NCBI GenBank assembly: GCA_017311315.1
Contig: CM029654.1
Coordinates: forward strand, 21,907,879 to 21,971,878
Length of the DNA stretch: 64,000 bases
From: Dendrocalamus latiflorus
Taxonomy: Eukaryota; Streptophyta; Magnoliopsida; Poales; Poaceae
Reading direction: 5' to 3'
Part shown: positions 1 to 12,100 of the stretch, piece by piece
How positions within the stretch are numbered: position 1 is the first letter of the stretch
Layout: every line of letters begins with the position of its first letter
Notes under the pieces: generated by a model
What the model saw: the letters and a program-made list of their open reading frames with translations, nothing else
Databases searched by the model: none
What the model was told of the DNA's origin: nothing
Translations under genes and position numbers: made by a program

Positions 1-114
1 CGAATGAGACTGCCACCAAGCTTTCAATGTAGAAGTTGTATCTCCTGGGAGCTTTCCTGCTCTTCGCTTGCGAAGAATTTCTTCTCTAATGTCCATCAGC
101 TTCTCTTTGTAACC
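1..114 (-). CDS. KNOX exon 4 (ELK end, start of TALE homeodomain), cut by window edge
   Basis: 38 codons after the acceptor TTACAG (phase 0). It starts GYKEKLMDIREEILRKRRAG, then KLPGDTTSTLKAWWQSHS, the ELK-homeodomain junction of KNOX proteins. The three-residue-loop signature and helix 3 would follow to the left of base 1. Confidence 0.95.
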
Positions 115-3100
115 CTGTAATTTGTAAATGATAATTGTTATTCATCAACATGTACATGTATCTACTAGTGTGAAAAGTGGTGAACTGCTGCAATGTATCA
201 TTGGAATCCATTCTTAACCTGCTTGAGCTCATGCTTTAGCTCTTGACGAACACGTTCCATTAGGGACCGCTCGCTTTCAGTGGGAACAAGAGGACCGAAG
301 CCCATAGTATCCGCTCCGTCCAAGCTTGGATCATACATGTTATCTTCGCTATCTGCCTGGTCATCTTCACCATCAGACATGGTTGCACCGGTGCCCTCAC
401 CGGGCGACGCACCTGTCAATGCACTTCCATTTAATAACCATATTTCTTTGATCGATTTGTTTTGTTACATTGACTCACCTGGCAAATGCTATAATCCCCT
501 TGATTAGCTTTTATTAAACATTTTAGTACTCAATTGTCCATATAGCATCCATGCTTTAACTTAGCATTGATGATTTTAATTAAGAGTGAACACTCACTGT
601 CAAAGTAATGTGGAGGTTTGACAAATGAACAGACGTTCTTGAGGAAAGTGGCCATAAAGACAGTACTCAATAACAGAAGTACTAAGAAAGCAATATACGG
701 CTGTTGCTTATTGCCCCAAATCGAAAGAAATGTATGGTATCATGGGCATGTACAATGCTATTGTGGTTTGCACAGATTTTCCAGCATATAAGTCAAAACT
801 AATCAAGAGTGGAAGAACAATGTGTTGGTCCAAGAATATGCAATTTCCACAGCTTTAGTTAATTCTTTAGGATCAGTGTCAAGAAAAATTCAAAGTATTA
901 CACCAAATACAGACCACCTATGTCTAAAAAATGGCATGTCATGGAGAACAAGCTCAGAGAATGAGATGGACAAACTTCTCTGTTTATTTATTAAGACAAT
1001 TTCTAAAAGAGAAAATTAGCTCAGTATCATTACAAAGAGGTATAAAGTGGAAAATACCAAGATGACATGTTGGGTAAGGGGCCACTTGTTAGTGACACAT
1101 TGGATGGTATTTTCTAACTTTATCTTTGCAATGGTACTAAGCAATATCATCTATTTCCAAATGAGAGAGTACGATATACGGGAAAAAATTAAGAGAAGAG
1201 GATCACAATAGAATAACTATTATTGGCACAGGCACAGCTTTAATAGTGCTTACGAAATTCACCAATGATGCATATAAGAAAATTCTTTAAGCAACCGAGA
1301 TTAGTTAAAACATTCAAAATAAATTAAACCACAACAATGTTAATGTTGGATATTAAGCAATTTTAGCATATTTCTCAGATTAATTCCAAATTTAAGCATG
1401 AAAATAAAGACTATTATCCAAAGACACGTAAATCACATGACGACTATGTAATCATTGTTATGAATATTGTGTATATATTCATGAGGCCCAAAAGACAATA
1501 TATATAGGGAGTACAAAGGGATATACAGAGGAATATACCATATACAGATAAAGAAACCAAGGCATATAAGGAAACGAATAACAATCATATTCTATCCTTA
1601 ACACCCTCCTCCCCCACCCCCCCTCAAACTCACGGTGGATCACACATACTGAGTTTGGAGAGAAAATACAAATGTTGTACTCTAGTTTGAGATTTCGTGA
1701 AGTCAGCAATCTGTAACTCTGATGGCACAAACTGTAGAACAATTACTCCCTCTTGCACCTGTGAGCGAGTGTATGAAGCATTCCCTCCAATGTGCTTGGT
1801 GAGCTCATGGTTCACTAGATCACGAGCAATACTGATTGCACCTGCACTGTCAGACATAAGTGTCGTAGGGCCCCTAACAGGTACACTAAAGTTTGCAAGT
1901 AACCACCTTAACCAAGTAATTTATGTTGTCACTACTGTCATAGCTCTCAACTCAGCCTCTGCACTCGAACGAGAAATTGCAGTCTGCTTCTTTGTCTTCC
2001 AGGCAATCAAGGAGGAGCCAAGAAAAACACAGTAAGCAGAAAGAGGACGACGATCAGAAGGATCACTAGCCCAGGTCGTATCGGAGTACGCCTGAAGCTG
2101 TAGTGAGGTGGAGCTAGAGAAAAACAAGCGACGAGAAATTGTCCCACGCAAGTAGCGAAGAACACGAAGGAGGTGACTGTAATGAAGATGACAAACATGG
2201 CCATCTGGAACAAAATACCCAAGTGGTGGCTGCATGTAAACCTCCTCATACAAAACGCCATTAAGAAAGGCATTCTTAACATCTAACTGAGAGATGGACC
2301 ACCAGCGAACAAAAGCAACCGCAACAAGAGTGCGAACAGTGGTCACATGGGCAACAGGGGCAAACGTCTCATCGTAATCACGACCATACTCCTGCTGAAA
2401 GCCACGAGCCACAAGACAAGCCTTGTAGCGCTCAATAGTACCATCAGACCTAGTCTTAATCTTGTACACCCACTTGCACGTGATAGGATGAGCATGCACA
2501 GGTGTCGGTACAATATCCCAAGTCCCCGTTCATCTGAGAGCATCAAGCTCCTCTACCATAGCGAGCTGCCACTCAGAATGAGAAGCAGCCTCACGATAAG
2601 AGGTGAGCTCAATAACTGAGAGAGCATGAGCGATTGAAGTAAAACCAAGACGATTAGGAGGTCGAAGAGATGTCCGGTCACGAAGGGCGTAATGAGGTAC
2701 ATCATCAGAGGAATCAGAAGTCGCTGTCGGCAAAATACCAGAAGATGAGTCTGGTGAAGGACGAGGACGTCTGGAGTAGTACAGCCAAGAGAAACGAGAT
2801 GGTGGTGCTGCAGGAGCAAGAGGCAGTGCTGCAGAAGGCAACACAGGAGGTGAAGGTACAGAAGGAACCACTGAAGACAGGCTAGAGGAAGGTTGTGAAA
2901 AAGGAGAAATGGGTGAAGTGTCGGGGAGAGACAACCAAGAGACTGCCGCGATGGTGGAAGCAAGACTAGGAGCTGAATCTCAATAGAAGAAAGGTCGATA
3001 TTCATCAAAGACAACGTCTCGTGAGATCCTAATCCGTCGAGCAGAAGGATCATAGCAGCGATAACCCTTATGCTCAGAACTATACCCAAGAAACACACAC

Positions 3101-6100
3101 TCAACTGACTGGGTTGACAGTTTGGTGCGCTCACGTGGCTGCAGCAAGACAAAACAAGTGCAGCTAAAAAACACAAAGGTGGCTGTACTGGAGGGCTCTA
3201 GAGTAGAGATGCTCTATAGGACTGACATTCTTAAGAGCAGTGGAAGGCTGCATATTGATGAGATATGCAGCCGTAGAAACAGCCTCCGCCCAGAACTGTG
3301 GTGGAACATGAGAAGTAGAAGAGTGCGAGGAGTCTCAAATAGATGACGATGCTTGCGTTCAGCAACCCCATTTTGAGCGTGAGCACCAGGATAAGATGAC
3401 TGACAAAGAGTGCCCTGCTCAGAAAGAAATTGTCTAAAAGCACTAGAACAGTACTCTCCAGCAGAATCACAGCGAAAAGTACTGATAGAGGACTCAAACT
3501 GAGTACGAACTATCGTGGCAAAACTACGACAGATCGCAAGAAACTGACTACGATTAGACATAGGGAAAAGCCAAGTGAAACGAGAATAATCATCAATGAA
3601 AATTACATAGAATTTATGTCCGCCTTTCGAGATAATAGGCGCAGGTCCCCATACATCTGAATGAACTAAATCAAAAGGACGAGAAGACATGGACTCACTA
3701 GAATGGTAAGGAAGTTGTAGCTGCTTGCCTAGCTTACAACCCTGACAAAACATTGACGTGTCAACAGTAACACGTCCAAGAACACCCTGACGAACTAATG
3801 AAGAAAGACGTGACCCACACAGATGTCCTAAACGATGATGCCACTACACAAAAGTTCCAGAGGTGATGGTAGCAGTGGTGGTAGAAGCAGATGTAGCAGG
3901 ACGGAAGGTGGAGGCGGTCGAGAATGTAGAGACCCTGACGATCCCTACGGCGTCGGCCAGTCCCAAGTACCATCCCTGTCTGTCGATCCTGGACGAAACA
4001 GGTGTGAAAGTCAAAAACAACCCTACAACCAAGATCAGTGAAATGTCCCACCGAAAGAGGCTGCATGGTAAGCTGGGGAACATGAGAAACAACTGAAAGA
4101 GAAAGGTCAGTGGACAAAAGAATGCCCTGACAGCTGACAGATAAGGAAGTACCGTCAGCTGCCTAAACAGAGATAAGAAAATCAGGAGGTCCTACTGAAG
4201 TGAGAGATGTGAAGTCCGGTGTCATATGAAAGGAGACACCAGAATCTAGAACCCAAGAGGTACCTGGAGGAGACGTCTGAGCTAGACCGGCAGAACCCGC
4301 TGAGCTGTGAGAGAGCTGCTAAAGTAGAGCTTGGCAGAGCTGCTGAACAGAGTCACCTTTCTGAGCAGAAACTGATGAGCTGGTCTGTTCTCCTGTGAAG
4401 GAGGGGCCTCCCTGCCCCCCTTTGGTCGTCCACCCCCACATGACTTGTTTCGCTTTTTCTGCACCGCACAACTCTAGTAGTCATGCCCGATGTTTTTGCA
4501 ATAGTTGCACTAAACTCCAATTGGTGTGAGAACAGGAGCAGAGACAAGCACCTGGGGAGAGGCTGGAGTTGAAGGGGCAACAAGCACAATCGGAGTAGAC
4601 TGTTCTGCTAACCCGAGACGAACCTCTTCAACCCGAAGCGTTGAAAGGGCCTCTGTAACGGTCGGCTGTGGAGAGCGACTCAGCAGTTGAGTTCTGACAG
4701 ACTCAAACTCTGGGCGAAGGCGGTAGACGAAGTCATAAAGGCGAAGGTGATCATGATCCGCCTTCTGCACTTTGTGACATTCCTGACAAAGTGGAGATGC
4801 TAGCTCATCTAGCTGGCGCCAGAGATTTGCTAGGGCCCAATAGAAGTCATCAACAGAAGAATCTCCCTGGCGAAGCATCTCCAACTCACGCTGAAGCGAA
4901 ACGAACTGAGTATCATTACTCTGCTAGTATTGCTCACGCAAGTACTCCCAGATCTGTCGAGTAGACCGCAAACCAACAATGTCTGGCTGGATGGAATCGT
5001 CAACGCTGACCACCAGGATGGCACGAACACGGGCCTCGTCAGCACACCAGCGCTCGAAAGCGTCAATACCATACTAAAAAGCCTTATCAGCAGCGTCAGC
5101 AGCAGCCTTTGCCTCCTTGGTAGCCTCATCTGCTGCAGGAGGTGCAGAAGTAGACTGCCTGGGAGGAGGCTGAATCAGCGGCGGTGGAGAAGGGCATGCA
5201 CCGGTGACATGTCCCCAAAAGCGAAGACCATCAAGCGTGATCTCCATGAGAGATCATAACCTGTAGTTCATTCCATGGAGCTTTGTTCCCGAGAATGGAA
5301 TCGCATCAGATGGAATGGAAGCCATCGGTAGGCGGCGCTGGACGGTGTGGTGACCAAGGCAACGAAGTCTAACAGGCGGCGCTGGACGACGCGGCGGTTA
5401 GATCAACGTTATATTTTTTTTCTTTTTTTTATAAAACTACAGCCGAATGCTTCGGCCGACGCTTACTTCAGCCGAATGCTTCGGCCGACGCTTACTTCAG
5501 CCGAATGCCTCGGCCGACTGCCGACTTCTCGGGTGACGCCGAGGGCGGACGACGGGGCAGGCGACCGGCGGAGTGACAGCCGGTAGTGATCGAGCACGAT
5601 TGAGCGGATCGGATGGAGGCGATGGCGGCGACTGCAACGACAGATCGGCGCTAGATCGGATCTGGCGGCGGCTCAGGTTACAGCGGTCCAGGCGGAGGTG
5701 GCCCGAGCGGCGGCGGCGACACGGGCGGAGGTGGCCCGGGCGGCGGCGGCACGGACGGAGACGGCCCAGGCGGCGGCGGCACGGGTGGAGACGGCCCGAG
5801 CAGCGGCGGCGGCAGCTCGGGCAGCGACGGCCTGGGCGACATCAGAGCAGCGAAAGAGCAGGTCAGAGCCCTAGCTCGGATACCATGTTATGAATATTAT
5901 GTATATATTCATGAGGCCCAAAGAGCAATATATATAGAGAGTACAAGGGGATATACAGAGGAATATGCCATATATAGATAAGGAAACCAAGGCATATAAG
6001 GAAACGAATAACAATCCTATTCTATTCTTAACAATCATTACCCATCAATGATAATGAATTCAAGCCATTTAACTATAACCTGATTTGCATGTCTAACAGT

Positions 6101-9100
6101 AAGAAAAGAACATTTGTATATCTTTGCTCTCAGGTGAGTTGCTCAAGTTCTTAATACTTGGCATTCTCAACTCTAGTCTACAGATCATTGATTAAATGAC
6201 AACCTCTATTCTGCTAGTTTGCCAATTCTAATATTACCTTAGTTAAAGGTCAGACTCATATACTCTTGTAAAGCACAAGCATGAACCGAAAGTGCTACTG
6301 GAAAGTAAATAACAGAGCTACTGCAGAACTAAAAACATGTAATAACAAGTGCTACGGCTGAGACGCATGAGTTCAGCTAGAATTAGTGCATAACCGAGGT
6401 AAGCAATCAACAATAGACGACACAAACTAGCAGAATACTCCTAGAATGTCGCCAAGATCTCATTCACGACTAGAATCCTCATCGAGCAATCACAAAGCCC
6501 ACAAACTATCATGCAAATGTCCTCCCAATGCTAGTCACAATCACAAATATAGATATGATAAACAGATATCACACTAGCACGGCTGACAAATGCACAATAG
6601 GAATAAAGAGGGTAAAGCAAAGCTCACTGTGCGACCGCCGAGAAGACTGACTGGGCAAGGCACGTCACGATGACATTGTCCCAGAAAACCAATCGCCGCC
6701 GTGTGCCACGGTACCGATGGGATCCGAAGATACTATGCCCAACTCCGGCAATTTGGAAGACACCAAATCCCGAGGCCGAAGCGCTGGTATTGCCACACAA
6801 AGACCATTGGGGAAGTATGAACTAGTGACGCACACAAGTATCACTCGGAAACGACAATCCCCTTGGAACCCAAAAGCGGCCGCAGGCAGCCCACAAGGAC
6901 AGCTAATGCACACAAGCACAGCAGAAATCAAGAGCTGAAACCCCCGGCAAGCATACTGCTCCCTGCCCCCAAAGCCTCCCAAACCGGTAGCGACGCAAAT
7001 CACTACTCAAGACTTTGGATCTACGGGAGGACTCACCCGTGATTTCTCTGCCGAACGCCGGCCTCCTCATCTTGATTTAAAGGGAAAGGCAGCAGTGGAA
7101 TCTGGAGGAGGAGACGGCGTCACCCAACGGCCCGAGCGCCGCACAATGCGGTAAGATCCGGAGAAGCCGAAGCACCCCACCGCTGCCGCCTTTTCCAATG
7201 GAAACGAGAAGGCGAGATAAAAGGAATTTTGGACGTTTCTAGCACTGTTGATACCCCAAAATTCCAAAAATAGCCGCGCTGAAAACACAATTCCAAAAAT
7301 AGCCCCCAAACGACCGCACGATTAACGGCAACGCGACACGTGGCATGTGGTGCGGCCGGGGAGCGCACCACACGTGAGTGGTGCGGTCCCCGACCGCACC
7401 ACTCGGCGGGCGTCACATCCGGGCAAATGGTGCGCTCCCCGGGCGCACCACACCGCAGATGGTGCGGCCCCCGGGCGCACCACACTGCCAAGTCCCATCA
7501 CCGGCCGAAAGCAGCTCATTTCGCCCGCCCGCCCGTGCTGCATGCAAGATTCCTCCGTCCGTGCTGCATTTCTTTATACCGTGCATGCAATGTGTCAATA
7601 CGTAGAGAGCCGGCCCCTACTGCGAGCGCTGTGAATATTGGGATAAAAGGAAGACCCTGCGTCTGGAATCAACGTTTTTGCATTTGCGCTAGCTAGAGAA
7701 GCAGCAAGCGAGGGAGGGAGCAGATAGTGAAGAAGAGCAAGAGAGGGAGCAATAGAGGCTTTACACGGCATTTGGAGTAATTTTAGAAGGGATCTGAAGT
7801 TTTCGCAAGTGAGAAAGTTGTAGATCGTCTCGTGAGCTTCAAGAAAAGGTAAATATCATCTCCATGCGTCTGTAATTTAATCATAGTAATTAGCCGGTAA
7901 TTAGCGTAAAGGTTCTGTAAACGGTCTCCATATGTCTACTGTAATGTTAAATGGTTGTAGTTATCTTGTTGTATTTTATGTAATTATCGTGTTGTATTTT
8001 TAATTTTATGTGAAGAAATTATGTACTGTTGTTGTCCACTGTAATGTAAAATGTTCGTAGTTGTTTGTGATTGTAGTGTATTGCATTTTTTTTTGTAAAA
8101 TATTTGTAGTTGTAGTGTACTGTAATTTATGTTTTATGTGAAGAATTTTGTACTGCTCTTGTGGACCGTACCAACATTTAAATGTAAAAAGTTGACTGGA
8201 TTGTACCAACATTTAAATGATATCATTGTGAAGCACATAGCTAGTAGGAAAGGCCACTTGCGTAGCTACTGTTTGTATTAACATGTATTCATTCTTGTAG
8301 CCAAAATCACTGAATAATATTAGATCTTGCTGTGCATGTTCGTTAAAAAAATCTATGTTAAAGTCTAACACTGCATATATGATGGTACATTGTTGGGTAG
8401 TACTAGAAATGTAGAGGAAGTAGTACTAGAAATGTAGAGGATTTAACAGATTGGCAAAAAATGTAGTTATTTGATCGATGTAAGAAATCGTAAGTAAGAA
8501 ATGATGAAAAATGAGTTGCTCGATTAGTGATTTAATTAGTAGAATAATAATACAAAATAGGAGTGAAATTACAAAAAATGTAATTTGATTTGCAGTAAAA
8601 TTTGAATTTAATGTGTTAGCGCGCTCTGCAAATAAAGTAAAAAATACAATGAGAAGTTAAAAATAAATTAGACTCTATGAAGTTGAAAAAATTGTAATAT
8701 ATGTAGCACAGAATTAAGATTTGTAGAATAGAAATTGGAAAAAAGTGCATTACATTAGTAATTTGATTTATATAGAAATTTGTTAGCGCACTCCATAAAT
8801 GGTACGCTTGTATGTGGTACGCAGTAGGTTATGTGTGATGGTACAGTTGTTGCCTGTGATATATACTAAGAGGGTTCAGTTTGGGATTATGTTAGGTACG
8901 CCATGGGTGACATCCAAGACTTGTTCGTGTTCTATGGAAGTGGTCTCGTACGGGACGGGCCGTACGGGGCAGACCTGAATAATTGTGACCGGATTGTGAT
9001 CCGGGCACGCAATCTGAACACCATGAGCCTGTTGGAGCTACGGAGATGCGTGCGTTCCGGATTCGATCGGGACACCGCAAGGAACAAATTACGGATCGAG

Positions 9101-12100
9101 GCAGTGTATGCCACAGTTGGAGGTGCTGCAGGGGAGACAGTGTGGCAACTTATAAAGGTGACGAGCGACGCTTCATGGGCGAACTACATGGAGGTCGTGT
9201 GCAACCCAGACGCATTGATATATGCCAGGCCAATGGTGTATGTTCAATTCGTGGAGAGGACAGAATCATCCGCTATGGGTGGCTCTAGTGGTGCTGGCGG
9301 AGATGTAGAGCGTGCATTACTCTCCGGCGGTCATGAAGATGCTGATGAAGGAGAAGGAGGCTATGAGTCAATAGGAGATGGGGACCTGCGGAGGCGCGCG
9401 GAGAATTTTCAGCCGAACGAAGGTGCCAAGATGTGGTGGGCCGCGCGTGTTGACTGTCACGAGTACCTTGAGAACCAGGTGCAGGAAATTGAGGAGGAGG
9501 ACGATGTGGAAACAGAGAGTTCAGGAGAGGAGGACGAAGGGGAACCTACAGCGGGAGGTGTGGTAGGTGGTGTTGTAACCACGGAGGGTGCGTACGTGCC
9601 GTCCAGATTGGACGACATCGCAGCGGAATCCCTAGTTCTGCCACGGGCGGAGGAGGCAGAGTGGGGATTCAATGAAGGCAGACTCGTTGTAGGGCAGAGC
9701 TTCCGTAACAAGAGTGCTGCACAGCAAGCTATTGCCACGTACGCCGTCAACATCAGTCGGACATATCGGGTGCACAGGTCCAACCCTGACACCTACATTG
9801 TGAAGTGTGTGGACGGCTCCTGCCCTGGCAAGGTCCGTGCGCAGCGGTTCAGAGGCGCTGCCACGGACTTCCGGATAACGGTGCTGAACGATCACACTTG
9901 TGAGCTTGCGGCGCCACTACATAGGCACCGCAACATGACGTCGTCATATGTTGGAGAGGTGATAAGGCATCTTGTGGTTGCAAATGTATCCATTACTCCC
10001 AAGGTTCTCATGGCGGAGGTAGCGAACACGGTGGGGTTTGCTGTGAGCTACAAGGTGTGGCGGGGGAAACAGAAGGTACTGCGGAGTATGTTCGGGACAT
10101 ATGAGGAGGCATATGATCTGGTCCGGAGATTGTTGTGTCAGATTGCAGCAGCAAACCCAGGCACGTTCATTAACAAGTGCGAGCGGGTTCATGAGACGGA
10201 AGGGCCGAATTGTTTTGTGCTTGACAGAGTGTTCTGGGCCTTCCATCAGGCAATAGAAGGCTTCAAGTGGTGCCGTCCAGTGCTAACGATGGACGGCACA
10301 TTCCTATCTGGCAAATACAAGGGTACAATCCTGACCGCGGTTGCAGCAGACGCAAATGACCAGTTACTCCCAGTGGCATTTGCAATAGTAGAGAATGAGA
10401 GTACGGAAAGCTGGCTGTGGTTCCTTGTCAATGTGAAGCAGGCCGTTGTACAAGATCGGCCCGATGTGTGTGTTATCTCAGACCGCAATGCGGGCTTGCT
10501 GTCTGCAATGGGAACGATGCAGAACGGGACACAGCCTCCGTACCAGTGGAATGACATGAAGAACCGGTGGTGCATGAGGCATCTTGCGGCAAACTTCCAC
10601 AGAAGGTTCCATAGCAAGGAACTAATGAAGATGTTTAAAAAACTTTGTATGCAGAACCAGAAAACGAAGTTCAATGCCCTGTGGAGCCACCTTGATCAGG
10701 AGACCAGCAGGCATGTCAGGCGTCTTGAGCAGGCTGAAGCGGGGGCCGTGGAGGGAGGCTCCACGAGACTTGGGGAGTTCACACAATGGGTGCAGTCCAA
10801 TGCACCTAACCTGGAGATGTGGTCTCTACTGCATGACACCGGCGGAGCAAGGTACGGAATCATGACGACAAACATGTCCGAGGTGTACAATGGTGTTCTA
10901 AAGGGCGTGAGATCCCTACCTATCACTGCAATCGTTGAAGAGACCTGGAACCGTTCAATAGGATACTTTGTCAATAGAGCCATGATGGCGAAGCGGCATA
11001 TGGACAAAGGCAAAGAATTCTCCGAGGTAGCGCGGGCCTACATGGACAAGAAGATGGAGAAGGCTCGTTCGCATATTGCTCAGACTATGGATGGCTTACG
11101 GAGGAAGTTTGAGGTTCGTCTCAGACAGAGGTACATGATGGGGCAGGCTAGAGGGGATCGTAAGCAGGTGTGCACGATTGCTGACAGAGCGTCTTGCACA
11201 TGCAACAAGCCGGAGCTTCTACACAAGCCATGCTCCCACGTGTACGCGGCATGCGCGTTATGGAACCAGGCGCCCACGCATTACATCTCAAGGTACTATG
11301 ACATGAAGCACCTGTTTGAAACCTGGAGCACGGAGTTCCATTCGTACGGGGTGGACATGCATTATAGGGAGCTCTGGCCAGGGCAGATCAAGTGGGTGCC
11401 GAACGATGCACTGAAGCACGTCGCCCGTGGGCGAAGACAGAGCCGTCGCATTCGTAACGACATGGATGATAGCCAGCGTGGGGATCGGGTTCGGCGGCCG
11501 AAGTGCAGACTATGCAAGACGGTTGGCCATTCATTTAGGCAGTGCCCAAACAGGCCGACATCAAGTAACGCTCCATAGTATGCAGCACATGGACTGTCAT
11601 TGTGCACTGCTGCTTCCGTGTTTTGTAACTATAGCGGGTCTTTGTTGTGATGCGAGCACAGGATCGTGCATCCTGTAACCTATGCTGAATGTATCTGACC
11701 AAATTATTTCCGTGTACAATTTGTTTGAGTCATTTCTTGCAGATTATGTTATGTTGTGACTTATTCGATATTTCGTTATCATTTGTTGTCGTTCGATGCA
11801 AATTGCGTTTGTTCATGTTTTGTTGTCATTTATTTCACAGCGCAGGAGTACATGGGTGAATTCGCAGCGTCATCGTCATTCCAACAGCCGTATGCACCGG
11901 TATGTACGCATGTAGTGAACATACCACATGATACAAATAATGATTATAAACTTTTTTGTATTTTCCATTGCAGGACGTAGACCCCTCCGCCGATTGGCTG
12001 AGCTCTATTATAGGCCAGCAGTCGGCACTCCCCACAGAGATGTACCCACCACCGCCTCCGACGCAGACCTCGCAGTACGACCTTCGAGATGCACCGCGCT

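Larger units (their letters stand above)
1456..6033 (-). mobile_element. Ty1/copia LTR retrotransposon, defective, in KNOX intron 2
   Basis: A 4,578-bp element with 148-bp LTRs at both ends (TGTTATGAAT...TCTTAACA on the plus strand) and a perfect 5-bp TSD ATCAT at 1451-1455 and 6034-6038. It is oriented minus, the same as the host gene. A PBS matching initiator tRNA-Met adjoins the right LTR and a purine tract adjoins the left LTR. The domain order gag, protease, integrase, RT, RNase H is that of copia. The LTRs differ at about 11 of 148 sites, so it is not recent. Coding remnants are broken by stops and an RT deletion, so it cannot move on its own. Confidence 0.95.

Noticed and set aside
5573..5893. 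106-codon arginine-rich ORF
   Set aside because: Translation of the GGC-rich repeat in the copia leader, on the strand opposite to the element.
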